Shown: positions 17,976-26,683 of the stretch, one piece after another
How the letters are laid out: every line of letters begins with the position of its first letter
Position numbering within the stretch: position 1 is the stretch's first letter
Source of the DNA: an uncultured Eubacterium sp.
Lineage (GTDB): Bacteria > Bacillota > Clostridia > Lachnospirales > Lachnospiraceae
Reading direction: 5' to 3'
Assembly (NCBI GenBank): GCA_910578975.1
Contig: CAJTRZ010000001.1
Location: 289,990 to 353,989, forward strand
Length of the DNA stretch: 64,000 nucleotides
Made by a program: the position numbers and the translations under genes
Notes under the pieces: generated by a model
What the model saw: the letters and a program-made list of their open reading frames with translations, nothing else
The model's database searches: none
Told to the model about the DNA's origin: nothing

Positions 17976-19463
17976 TGCTCTTCCATAAATCTGTGTATAT
18001 TCACTAATTTCATTAATTAAATCTTCACCCAATCTGTCAGACAAAACTCGCCATCTCCAGTTGTCTCCCAGCACAGATGGAGTGTTTATCCTTGCCTCAT
18101 TTCCCAGACCAAGATAATCCTGTAGCGGAATAATACAGGTATTTGCAGTAGAAGCATGTGCCATTCTTATAATTTCTTTTACCAGTTGCTTTTCATCCAC
18201 AATTTCCCTTCCAATATACTTCTGAATATTCTGCTTTTCATCCGACTTAATGTTTTTCAACCATCCTTTTAAGGTTTCATTATCATGTGTTCCGGTGTAG
18301 ACAACACAGTTTTTATTGTAATTATAAGGCAGATAGTCAGCGGGTCCTGAATCTTCTCTTGCATCAAAAGCAAACTCTAACACTTTCATATTCGGATAGC
18401 CACTCTGTTTTACCAGCATACGAACAGAATCTGTCATATATCCTAAATCCTCTGCAATGATTTGTATCTTTCCCAGGCGATATCTGACTGTATCAAACAA
18501 TTCTATCCCCGGACCTTTTTCCCAATGCCCATCCGTTGCGTCTTCTGCATCAGAAGGAATAGAATAATATTCATCAAAACCTCTAAAATGGTCGATTCTT
18601 ATCACGTCATATAACTGAGAACATTTTTCTATTCTTTTTACCCACCAGTCATAATTTGTGCTTTGATGAACATTCCACTGATATAATGGATTTCCCCATA
18701 ACTGCCCTCTTGCAGAAAATCCATCCGGTGGACATCCTGAAACTGCTTCGGGCTTTTTATTATCATTTAATTGAAACAACTCCGGATGTGCCCATACATC
18801 TGCACTGTCATATGCGACATAAATAGGAATATCTCCAATAATTAAAATTCCTTTTTTATTGGCATATTCTTTTAACAAAAACCATTGTCTATAAAATTCA
18901 TACTGGACAAACTCGTAAAATTCAATGTCAAAGTACAGCTCTTTCTGGTAATACTCCATAGAGTACCCCCATCTGTTACAGATATCTGTTGCCCATTGGT
19001 CAAAGCTCTTTCCACCAAATCTGTCTTTTACTGCCATAAAGATTGCATAATCCTTTAACCAGTATTCATTTTCTTCCTTAAACTTATGAAACTCCTCTTT
19101 TTCATAGATTTCACTTCGCTCATATGCTTTTCTTAACAGTTTGAATCGAAACTTATAAAGTTTTTCATAATCAACTTCATTTGGATTGTTTCCAAAATCT
19201 ATCCCATCACATTCAGATTTCGTCAATAACCCTTGTTTTATCAAATCCTCCAGACTGATAAAATACGGATTTCCGGCAAACGTAGAAAAAGACTGATATG
19301 GAGAATCACCATAACTGGTAGGTCCAATAGGAAGTATCTGCCAATACTTTTGGTTGCACTTTTCCAAAAAATCTATAAACCGGTATGCCTCTTTTGAAAA
19401 ACATCCAATACCATATTTTCCCGGCAGGCTGAAAATCGGTAATAATATACCACTTGCTCTCAT
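17973..19463 (-). CDS. malQ: 4-alpha-glucanotransferase (amylomaltase, GH77)
   Basis: MalQ disproportionates maltodextrins, releasing glucose and longer chains for phosphorylase, in the cytoplasm. The 496-residue protein is a typical bacterial GH77. It has the N-terminal SGILLPIFSLPGKYGIGCF and QILPIGPTSYGDSPYQ, the nucleophile region DVIRIDHFRGFDEYYSIP, the acid/base region IIAEDLGYMT and the third acidic residue in YTGTHDNETLKGW. It is the last gene of the importer operon, 18 bases after the inner permease gene, which fits use of imported maltodextrin. Confidence 0.95.
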   Translation of the reverse strand: MRASGILLPIFSLPGKYGIGCFSKEAYRFIDFLEKCNQKYWQILPIGPTSYGDSPYQSFSTFAGNPYFISLEDLIKQGLLTKSECDGIDFGNNPNEVDYEKLYKFRFKLLRKAYERSEIYEKEEFHKFKEENEYWLKDYAIFMAVKDRFGGKSFDQWATDICNRWGYSMEYYQKELYFDIEFYEFVQYEFYRQWFLLKEYANKKGILIIGDIPIYVAYDSADVWAHPELFQLNDNKKPEAVSGCPPDGFSARGQLWGNPLYQWNVHQSTNYDWWVKRIEKCSQLYDVIRIDHFRGFDEYYSIPSDAEDATDGHWEKGPGIELFDTVRYRLGKIQIIAEDLGYMTDSVRMLVKQSGYPNMKVLEFAFDAREDSGPADYLPYNYNKNCVVYTGTHDNETLKGWLKNIKSDEKQNIQKYIGREIVDEKQLVKEIIRMAHASTANTCIIPLQDYLGLGNEARINTPSVLGDNWRWRVLSDRLGEDLINEISEYTQIYGRA

Positions 19464-19481
19464 GAACTTCCTCCCTCTTAT

Positions 19482-20321
19482 CTATCCTTTTACTGCACCG
19501 GATGCCACACCTTTAATAATATATTTCTGGCATGTCAGGTAAAATAGGATAACCGGTATAATACTTAGAATAATTAATGCCATTATCGCTCCTAAATCAA
19601 CAGAACCATAACTTCCCTGCAAATACTGAATATGAATAGGTATTGTCATATATTCTGTACGATCTAATATCAGATATGGCAGCAGATAATCATTCCAAAT
19701 CCACATAATCTCCAAAATACCAACAGAAATCAGTGTAGGTCTTAACATAGGAATAATTACAACAAAGAACGTTCTAAGAGGTCCACAGCCATCTATCGCA
19801 GCCGCCTCTTCTATTTCCAAAGGCAGTCCCTTGATAAAACCGGTAAACATAAATACTGCCAAACCTGCACCAAACCCTAAATAAACAATCGGAATGGTCC
19901 ATGGTGTATTCAAATTTAATGTATCTGCTGTTTTCGATAATGTAAACATAACCATCTGAAATGGTACAATCATCGAAAATACGAACAAATAGTATATGAT
20001 TCTGCAAATTTTACTATCTACTCTGGCAATATACCACGCTGCCATGGATGTACAAAATAAAATTAAAATTGTCGACAGTACTGTAATAACAAAACTAAAC
20101 AATACCGATTTTAAAAATGGATAGTTGCCAAATGTAAAACCTTTCAAATAATTTGCCCATCCCACAAACATATCTCCTGATGGCCACGCAAAAGTATCCG
20201 TTTTTACATTTGTATTTGCTTTAAAAGAATTCATTAAAACAATAAAAATAGGACTAATATATACTAAAGTTAAAATGCTGAATATTAAAGTCAGCCATTT
20301 TCCCCGCTTTATATTTTTCAT
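19482..20321 (-). CDS. ABC sugar importer permease, MalG type
   Basis: This 279-residue membrane subunit has six predicted helices and the conserved cytoplasmic EAA loop (EIEEAAAIDGCGPLRTFFVVIIPMLRP) that docks on the ATPase. LILDRTEYMTIPI is typical of the MalG/CUT1 family. Its ATG overlaps the stop of the upstream permease gene (TAATG), showing tight coupling. No ATPase gene (msmX/malK type) lies in the operon, so a shared ATPase encoded elsewhere probably energises it, as is common in Firmicutes. Confidence 0.9.
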   Translation of the reverse strand: MKNIKRGKWLTLIFSILTLVYISPIFIVLMNSFKANTNVKTDTFAWPSGDMFVGWANYLKGFTFGNYPFLKSVLFSFVITVLSTILILFCTSMAAWYIARVDSKICRIIYYLFVFSMIVPFQMVMFTLSKTADTLNLNTPWTIPIVYLGFGAGLAVFMFTGFIKGLPLEIEEAAAIDGCGPLRTFFVVIIPMLRPTLISVGILEIMWIWNDYLLPYLILDRTEYMTIPIHIQYLQGSYGSVDLGAIMALIILSIIPVILFYLTCQKYIIKGVASGAVKG

Positions 20322-21256
20322 TACTGCTGTACCTCCTTTGATCTGGTTGCTCTCAACTGAATCAACGAGATTGCAGCTACTAATATAAAGAATATAACAG
20401 CTTTCGCCTGAGCGACACCTCTCGCTGCTGTATTTTGTCCATAAAAAGTACTGTAAATATTCAAAGCGAGCATCTCTGTTGTTTTAATAACTGAGCCATC
20501 TGGCTGCTGATTAAATGGCTGTCCACCGGTCAATGCCAGATTCTGGTCAAATAACTTAAATCCATTTGTTAATGTTAAGAAAAGGCAAATAGTAATAGAT
20601 GGCATAATATTTGGAATCGTAACATGAAATAATGTTTTCCATTTTGATGCTCCGTCAATCTTTGCCGCCTCTGTCAAATCTTCCGGCACTGCCTGAAGCC
20701 CTGCAATGTAGATAATCATCATATATCCAATCTGCTGCCAGCACATTAAAATAACAAGTCCCCAGAAGCCATACTTCGTCTCCATTAAGATGCTCGTGTG
20801 AAATCTGACTAAAATTCCATTAAATATCATTGTCCAGATATATCCAAGCACAATACCTCCAATAAGATTCGGCATAAAAAATGCCGTTCGAAACAGATTT
20901 GCACCTTTAAATCCCAACGTTAAAAGATACGCCACTGAAAATGCCAACACATTTATCAGTAGTAACGACACAATGGCATACAATGCCGTATACCAGAATG
21001 CATGAATAAATGATGCATCCTGAAATGCACTTATATAATTTCCAATTCCTTTCCATGTTGCATCGCTTGTGGTAACAAATGTACAAAAAGATAAATAGAT
21101 TCCACGGATAAACGGATATAAAAACCCAATAAAAAATGCAGCAAACGTAGGCAGCAAAAATAAACCAAAGCATCTCTGTATTGGTCTTCGAAGTAATTTT
21201 GAATTTACTGATGTCCCACTATACTTCGTTCTTTTTTTCCTGATAGTTCCCACCAT
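20321..21256 (-). CDS. ABC sugar importer permease, MalF type
   Basis: This 311-residue membrane subunit of a CUT1 importer carries the EAA loop (DLTEAAKIDGASKWKTLFHVTIPNIMPSI) between its helices. FKLFDQNLALTGGQPF is a MalF/UgpA family signature. It partners with the downstream MalG-type permease and the upstream binding lipoprotein. The 81-base gap from the binding-protein gene contains a GC-rich hairpin that may reduce its expression relative to the binding protein. Confidence 0.9.
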   Translation of the reverse strand: MVGTIRKKRTKYSGTSVNSKLLRRPIQRCFGLFLLPTFAAFFIGFLYPFIRGIYLSFCTFVTTSDATWKGIGNYISAFQDASFIHAFWYTALYAIVSLLLINVLAFSVAYLLTLGFKGANLFRTAFFMPNLIGGIVLGYIWTMIFNGILVRFHTSILMETKYGFWGLVILMCWQQIGYMMIIYIAGLQAVPEDLTEAAKIDGASKWKTLFHVTIPNIMPSITICLFLTLTNGFKLFDQNLALTGGQPFNQQPDGSVIKTTEMLALNIYSTFYGQNTAARGVAQAKAVIFFILVAAISLIQLRATRSKEVQQ

Positions 21257-21294
21257 AAATGTAATATCTCTCCTCTCACCATAAACTAGTCTTA

Positions 21295-21317
21295 TGGGGC
21301 AGACGATGCCTGCCCCA
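21295..21317 (-). promoter_or_regulatory. Intercistronic hairpin between binding-protein and permease genes
   Basis: TGGGGCAG and CTGCCCCA pair around seven bases with no T-tract on the minus strand. This is typical of a stabiliser or partial terminator that raises binding-protein mRNA over permease mRNA. Confidence 0.65.
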
Positions 21318-21337
21318 AGAAATTATTTATATATTTT

Positions 21338-22627
21338 TTACTGGTTTGCTGCCTTATACTGTGTCGCCCATCCTTCTACAAACGCAGTCTTAACATCATC
21401 CCATTTTCCACCTGCATTATATTTATTCATTGCTGCCACAAGGCTGGCTCTCCAGTCATCAACATTTGGTGTATAATTAAATGTCCAGTCTACTGTATAC
21501 TTACCTGCTTCCATTAATTCATTCGCATTTCTTAAAAATACATTTTCACTGTCTTTCGCAGACTTATAAGGAATTGCTCCAAATTGTTCTTCCATCATCT
21601 CTGTTCCATCCTCAGAAGTAACCAGCCATTTCATAAATTCCAGTGTAGCCTGCTGGTCTTCCTTTGATGCTTTCGCATTAACCGCCCAGCAATTTTCTGT
21701 ACCGGAACACAATCCTGCATTTTCTTCTCCCTCTACTCCACAATAAAGCGGTATCATCTGTAAGTCCTCATCATCAATTGACTTACTGATTTCTGCATAT
21801 TCCCATGTTCCATTCTGATAAAATACAGCTTCGCCATTCTTAAACTCTGCCTGCGCATCATAACCACCGGTTGCTAAAGTCTTTTTGTCATACTTACTAT
21901 TATTAATATAAAGATCCCATACGTTCTTATAGTTATCCAGATATGTTCCCTTAATAGTTGCAGGTGCTTCCTTCCATCCATCTTCTTTTGCCTCATAATA
22001 CAATGGCATATTTGCCAAATGTCCTGTAAATCTCCAAGAGGATGAATCATCCATACCTGATGATGTAAATGCATCAAATCCTAACTCATCTGCCCTTTTA
22101 TGAATATCTTCTGCAATACGTTTTAATGATTTAAAATCTTTGATATCTGTCACATCATATCCTGCTTTTTTTAATAATTTCTTATTAACAATCAAACCAA
22201 AACTTTCATAGCAATATCCAATAGAACAAACTTTTCCATTTTCATCTGTTAAATTAAATGCATCTGTGTTTAACTCTTTATATAAATCTGTATCTTTTAA
22301 ATCAATACAATAATCTTTCCATGTTTTCACTGCTGCCTGATTTCCTACAACAAACAATGTTGGAGCATCTGATTTTTCCATTTCAGATGTCAGTGTCTGT
22401 TCATATGTTCCCGATGCTGCTGTAACTACTTTTACATCAACGCCCTTTTCCTCTTTATACTCCTTAGCAATGTCCTGTAATGCCTCATCTGCTTCTGGTT
22501 TAAAATTCAACCAATATACCGAACCCTTATCCTTTGACTCCTTCTTTGAATCATCATTTCCACATCCTGTGAACAATCCTGCTACCATTGTTACACACAA
22601 CGCCATACCCAATATTTTTTTGCGCAT
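21338..22627 (-). CDS. Maltodextrin-type ABC substrate-binding lipoprotein
   Basis: This 429-residue exported lipoprotein has the signal peptide MRKKILGMALCVTMVAGLFT with lipobox LFTGC (Cys22). A mature family-1 extracellular binding protein follows (KGSVYWLNFKPEADEALQDI, GYCYESFGLIVNKKLL, NGTWEYAEIS, GLCSGTENCWAVNAKAS). It captures sugar at the outer membrane face of the cell envelope and delivers it to the two permeases encoded next. The maltodextrin assignment rests on the linked malQ. The family also binds other oligosaccharides. Confidence 0.88.
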   Translation of the reverse strand: MRKKILGMALCVTMVAGLFTGCGNDDSKKESKDKGSVYWLNFKPEADEALQDIAKEYKEEKGVDVKVVTAASGTYEQTLTSEMEKSDAPTLFVVGNQAAVKTWKDYCIDLKDTDLYKELNTDAFNLTDENGKVCSIGYCYESFGLIVNKKLLKKAGYDVTDIKDFKSLKRIAEDIHKRADELGFDAFTSSGMDDSSSWRFTGHLANMPLYYEAKEDGWKEAPATIKGTYLDNYKNVWDLYINNSKYDKKTLATGGYDAQAEFKNGEAVFYQNGTWEYAEISKSIDDEDLQMIPLYCGVEGEENAGLCSGTENCWAVNAKASKEDQQATLEFMKWLVTSEDGTEMMEEQFGAIPYKSAKDSENVFLRNANELMEAGKYTVDWTFNYTPNVDDWRASLVAAMNKYNAGGKWDDVKTAFVEGWATQYKAANQ

Positions 22628-22743
22628 AATATCACTCCTTTTTCTAATAATAATTTTAGGCTTTTCCGATGTCTCCCATAAATATTTTATGTGGTATTTA
22701 TAAGTATATTCATAAAAAATGTTTCTTATACTTTTTCAATTGC

Positions 22744-22775
22744 AAAAAAGAACCGGCACATAAGTGCCAGCCCTT
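22744..22775 (-). terminator. Terminator of the ammonium transporter gene
   Basis: GGCTGGCAC and GTGCCGGTT pair around TTAT and are followed by CTTTTTTGC on the minus strand, about 85 bases after the amt stop. Confidence 0.85.
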
Positions 22776-22859
22776 TAATGAGATTAAGTAAATATATTTT
22801 AAGAACTGATGTTCTCAAACATCAATTGTTACACACTACGCTTTTGAAGTCCCTTGCTT

Positions 22860-24590
22860 TTATTTATCATATGCCAATGCATCATATCCCATCTCTCCGG
22901 TTCTTACTCTCATAACATCTTCTACATCTGTCACAAAAATCTTACCGGAACCTCTATGCTCTGTTCCAATCGCCTTTCTAGCTGCTGCAACTACCAGTCC
23001 CGGATCAACAGTTGATACAACAATATCTACCTGTACCTTTGGATAAAGGTTCATTGTCGTTGGTACACCTCTGTATCTTCCCAAGTGTCCTTTTTCTACA
23101 CCACAGCCCATTACCTGACTAACTGTCATACCGGTTACACCGATAGCAGCCATTGTGTCACGAAGTACACCAAACTTGTCTTCCGGACAGATAATTGTAA
23201 CCTTTGTAAACTTACCTTCTGCTTTCACACCAAGTGCCAATGGTACCGGCTCAACTCCTGTTACATCTACAGCTCCACCAATATCACCATTAAATGCCGG
23301 TGCAGTTGCAACGAAATCTGCGTATGCTGATGACAAACCATGTTCTGAAAGATCCATACCAATAATCTCATCCTCAGCAGAAGCACGAAGCCCAATCGTA
23401 TGTTTAATCGCCAAAAATACAATTGCCATCATTATAGCTGCGTACACTACAATCGTAATCATACCAAGTGCCTGAATTCCTAATAACTTAAATCCACCAC
23501 CATAAAACAATCCTGCATATGTTGAACCGTCTACAAATGCTCCTGTACCTTTACCTGTTGCAAAAAGACCAACTGCCAAAGTACCCCATATACCATTTGC
23601 CATATGAACACCAACTGCACCAACCGGATCATCAATATGTAATTTCTTATCTAATAATTCCACAACAACATCTACTAAAATTCCTGCTACAATACCAATA
23701 ATAATTGCTCCAACTGCATCTACAGAAGCACAACCTGCTGTAACAGCAACCAGACCTGCCAGAGACGCATTCAGACACATTCCTACATCCGGCTTTCCAT
23801 CCTTAAGCCATGTAAATACCATACAGGATACTGTAGCTAATGCCGGTGCCAATGTTGTTGTAAGGAATATTGATGCCAGGCTGTCTGTTGATGTTGCTGC
23901 TGCACCATTAAATCCATACCATCCAAACCAGAGGATAAAACATCCTAACGCACCAAGTGTAAGGGAATGTCCTGCAATAGCATTTGATTTTACCCTGCCA
24001 TCTTTTGTCTTACTGAATTTTCCAATACGTGGTCCTACAATAATTGCTCCCACTAAAGCCGCTGTACCACCTACCATATGAATTACCGTAGAACCTGCAA
24101 AATCTACAAAATTCAGTTTAGCTAACCAACCTTCTGTGTTCCAAACCCATCCTGCTTCAATTGGATATACAATTGCACTGATTACACCTGAATAAATACA
24201 ATAAGCACTGAATTTTGTTCTCTCTGCCATAGCTCCGGAAACAATTGTTGCCGCAGTAGCACAAAATACTAACTGAAATACGAAACTGGAATAATCAAAG
24301 CTTCCATAGTTTGTAAATATTCCCATGTTTGGAATACCTACCACTCCTGCCAGATAATCCTCGGACATCATCAGTCCAAATCCTAATAAAATAAATGTTA
24401 CTGTACCAATACAGAAATCCATTAAATTCTTCATTATAATGTTTCCCGCATTTTTTGCTCTGGTAAAACCTGTCTCTACCATTGCAAATCCACACTGCAT
24501 AAAGAACACCAATGCTGCACCAATTAAAAACCAGATAGCAAAAGGTATATCTGCTGCACTGTTAATTGCATTTTGAATCTCTCCTGTCAT
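22860..24590 (-). CDS. amt: Ammonium transporter with a C-terminally fused PII (GlnB-like) domain
   Basis: The N-terminal about 400 residues are an Amt channel with eleven-helix family motifs (FMQCGFAMVETGFTRAKNAGN, GSTVIHMVGGTAALVGA, WFGWYGFNGAA, VGAVGVHMANGIWGT). Its two conserved histidines lie in IHMVGG and VHMANG. After a linker, about residues 455-570 form a PII signalling domain (KVTIICPEDKFGVLRDTMAAIG, a T-loop-like region ending GRYRGVP, and GSGKIFVTDVEDVMRVRTGE). The fusion would place the nucleotide/2-oxoglutarate sensor on its channel. The start at 24590 is chosen because AGGAGGA sits six bases upstream. An ATG at 24605 lies ahead of that site. Confidence 0.93.
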   Translation of the reverse strand: MTGEIQNAINSAADIPFAIWFLIGAALVFFMQCGFAMVETGFTRAKNAGNIIMKNLMDFCIGTVTFILLGFGLMMSEDYLAGVVGIPNMGIFTNYGSFDYSSFVFQLVFCATAATIVSGAMAERTKFSAYCIYSGVISAIVYPIEAGWVWNTEGWLAKLNFVDFAGSTVIHMVGGTAALVGAIIVGPRIGKFSKTKDGRVKSNAIAGHSLTLGALGCFILWFGWYGFNGAAATSTDSLASIFLTTTLAPALATVSCMVFTWLKDGKPDVGMCLNASLAGLVAVTAGCASVDAVGAIIIGIVAGILVDVVVELLDKKLHIDDPVGAVGVHMANGIWGTLAVGLFATGKGTGAFVDGSTYAGLFYGGGFKLLGIQALGMITIVVYAAIMMAIVFLAIKHTIGLRASAEDEIIGMDLSEHGLSSAYADFVATAPAFNGDIGGAVDVTGVEPVPLALGVKAEGKFTKVTIICPEDKFGVLRDTMAAIGVTGMTVSQVMGCGVEKGHLGRYRGVPTTMNLYPKVQVDIVVSTVDPGLVVAAARKAIGTEHRGSGKIFVTDVEDVMRVRTGEMGYDALAYDK

Positions 24591-24624
24591 AATTTCTTCC
24601 TCCATTCTTTTCAGTCTTTTCTTT

Positions 24625-24659
24625 AGGAAACACTTTATATTTTTAGGGGAATGTTTCCT
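24625..24659 (-). promoter_or_regulatory. Inverted repeat in the amt leader
   Basis: AGGAAACA and TGTTTCCT flank 19 bases, about 35 bases upstream of the amt start. It could be an RNA hairpin or a protein site. I do not recognise the motif. Confidence 0.45.
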
Positions 24660-24695
24660 GAACGAACTTCTCCTGTTTTATCAAAACAAAAGAAA

Positions 24696-24727
24696 AAGGG
24701 AGCTAGACCTTCACGTCTGCTCCCTTG
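24696..24727 (-). terminator. Strong intrinsic terminator upstream of amt
   Basis: AAGGGAGC-AGAC pairs with GTCT-A-GCTCCCTT around the six-base loop GTGAAG and is followed by TTTTTCTTTTG on the minus strand. It lies 175 bases after the transketolase operon and about 105 bases before amt. It either ends that operon or attenuates amt. Confidence 0.8.
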
Positions 24728-24747
24728 CATTTCGTTTAACAGTGACT

Positions 24748-24775
24748 AGTATAGCACCCAAAATTAGATTTTCAA
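24748..24775 (-). promoter_or_regulatory. Candidate amt promoter preceding the terminator hairpin
   Basis: Minus-strand TTGAAA (24775-24770) and TATACT (24753-24748) are 16 bases apart. A start near 24741 would place the strong hairpin at 24727-24696 inside the amt leader. The remainder of this 311-base gap is A+T-rich without further recognised features. Confidence 0.5.
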
Positions 24776-24901
24776 CCTATTCTATCACTTTACTAAAAAA
24801 ATAAACCTGATTGTTTATTTATTTTATCTTATTCTTAATTTTATAAATATAATCATTAAAAATATAAAGTTTTTATTAACTTTGAATTGTTTCACATTTA
24901 A

Positions 24902-25840
24902 CTAAGCCATAATATTCTTTACCTGACTATAGATACCATCTCCATCCAGTTTAAATTCTTTTAATAATTCCAAAGCTGGTCCAGAATGGCCAAACATATC
25001 ATTAACACCTAACTTCGTTACAGGTGTAGGACACTTCTCACACAAAACATCACACACTGCACTGCCCAGTCCACCAATCACTGAGTGTTCTTCTACTGTA
25101 ATCACCCTGCCGGTCTTCTTTGCTGACTCAATAATTATATCTTCATCCAATGGTTTTATTGTATGAATGTTAATTACTTCAGCATTAATTCCATCATCCA
25201 CCAGTTTTTCAGCTGCCTCTAACGCGTTGCTTACCATCAGACCAGTGGCTACAATCGTAACATCACTGCCTTCCCGCATCATGACGCCCTTTCCAATCTC
25301 AAACTGATAATCCTCTTTATTTATCACCGGCGCTGCCAGTCTTCCAAATCTTAGATAAACCGGACCTTCCATTTCATACGCAGCCTTTACTGCTGCTCTC
25401 GCCTCAATATCATCGCAAGGATTAATAATAGTCATTCCCGGTATAGTTCTCATTAATGCAATATCTTCATTACACTGATGTGTCGCTCCGTCTTCACCTA
25501 CAGAGATTCCTGCATGTGTGGCTCCAATCTTTACATTCAGATGTGGATATCCAATTGTATTTCTTACCTGCTCAAATGCTCTTCCTGCTGCAAACATTGC
25601 AAATGTACTTGCAAAAGGCACCTTGCCACAGGTAGAAAGTCCTGCCGCAATGCCCATCATATTTGCTTCGGCAATACCACAATCTATATGTCTGTCCGGA
25701 AATTCCTTTTTGAAAATGCCTGTTTTAGTAGCCGCTGCAAGATCCGCATCAAGAACAACCAAATCATCATGCTCTTTTCCAATTTCCACTAAAGCATTAC
25801 CATAACTTTCTCTTGTTGCTATTCTCTTTACTTCTGACAT
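24902..25840 (-). CDS. Transketolase, C-terminal subunit
   Basis: This 312-residue protein is the second half of a split transketolase: the pyrimidine-binding domain (GIAEANMMGIAAGLSTCGKVPFASTF, with the catalytic Glu of the family) and the C-terminal domain (VTVEEHSVIGGLGSAV). With the N-terminal subunit it transfers two-carbon ketol units between sugar phosphates in the non-oxidative pentose phosphate pathway using thiamine diphosphate. Its start lies 13 bases inside the end of the upstream subunit gene, so the two are translationally coupled. Confidence 0.93.
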   Translation of the reverse strand: MSEVKRIATRESYGNALVEIGKEHDDLVVLDADLAAATKTGIFKKEFPDRHIDCGIAEANMMGIAAGLSTCGKVPFASTFAMFAAGRAFEQVRNTIGYPHLNVKIGATHAGISVGEDGATHQCNEDIALMRTIPGMTIINPCDDIEARAAVKAAYEMEGPVYLRFGRLAAPVINKEDYQFEIGKGVMMREGSDVTIVATGLMVSNALEAAEKLVDDGINAEVINIHTIKPLDEDIIIESAKKTGRVITVEEHSVIGGLGSAVCDVLCEKCPTPVTKLGVNDMFGHSGPALELLKEFKLDGDGIYSQVKNIMA

Positions 25841-26664
25841 AATGCTTCACCTACTTTCTCTAAATCTTCCATTGCCACTTTATACTGCTCATCATTTGGA
25901 GCTGCTCCATGCCAGTTTACCTGATTCTCCATAAACGAAACACCTTTACCCTTAACCGTATTCATAACAATTGCCGTTGGCATTCCCTTTGTCTCTTTCG
26001 CCTCATTCAATGCACTTCTGATTTCATCAAAGTTATGTCCATCAATGGATACAACATGGAAATTGAAAGCTTTAAACTTCTCGTCAATTGGATATGGAGA
26101 GCATACCTCTTCCACTGTTCCATCAATCTGAAGATTATTGTTATCTACAATAACAACCAAATTGTCAAGTTTTCTATGACCTGCAAACATTGCTGCTTCC
26201 CAGACCTGCCCTTCTTCTATTTCACCGTCACCAAGCATCGTGTAAACTCTGTAATCTCTGTTATCGAGTTTTCCTGCCAGCGCCATTCCAACTGCTGCGG
26301 ACACTCCCTGTCCAAGGGAACCCGCTGACATCTCCACTCCGGCTGTATGTTTCATATCCGGATGTCCTTGGAGATAAGAGTCTGTCTTTCTCAATTTTAT
26401 CAGGTCCTCTTTTGGAATATACCCTTTTTCTGCTAAAACACCATACAATACCGGTGCTGCATGACCTTTTGATAAAACAAATCTGTCTCTGTCTGGATTT
26501 CCTGCATCATTCACATCCACATTCATTTCTTCGTAATACAGATATGTTACCATATCTGCCGCAGACAAAGAACCGCCCGGATGTCCTGAACCGGCGCTAT
26601 GCAATGCTGATACAATGTTTTTTCTTACTTCGTTGGCAATTTTTTCAAGCTGCAAATTTTCCAT
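25828..26664 (-). CDS. Transketolase, N-terminal subunit
   Basis: This subunit of about 278 residues holds the thiamine-diphosphate pyrophosphate domain: SAGSGHPGGSLSAADMVTYLY, FVLSKGHAAPVLY and the metal/cofactor motif GDGEIEEGQVWEAAMFAG continuing to VDNNNLQIDG. It pairs with the next gene product. The ATG at 26664, with AAAGGAAG upstream, is preferred to the frame opening at 26694, which overlaps the stop of the upstream gene. It sits 19 bases after the TPR/P-loop gene and may be co-transcribed with it. Confidence 0.93.
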   Translation of the reverse strand: MENLQLEKIANEVRKNIVSALHSAGSGHPGGSLSAADMVTYLYYEEMNVDVNDAGNPDRDRFVLSKGHAAPVLYGVLAEKGYIPKEDLIKLRKTDSYLQGHPDMKHTAGVEMSAGSLGQGVSAAVGMALAGKLDNRDYRVYTMLGDGEIEEGQVWEAAMFAGHRKLDNLVVIVDNNNLQIDGTVEEVCSPYPIDEKFKAFNFHVVSIDGHNFDEIRSALNEAKETKGMPTAIVMNTVKGKGVSFMENQVNWHGAAPNDEQYKVAMEDLEKVGEALCQK

Positions 26665-26683
26665 TGTTTCTTCCTTTCTTACT

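Noticed and set aside
16836..22627. LacI protein as proven regulator of the adjacent importer
   Set aside because: No palindromic operator was found near the importer promoter, and a terminator separates the genes; kept only as a possibility.
24591..24760. ANTAR antiterminator target before amt
   Set aside because: The terminator hexaloop is GTGAAG, lacking A at position 1 and G at position 4, and no matching first hairpin was found.
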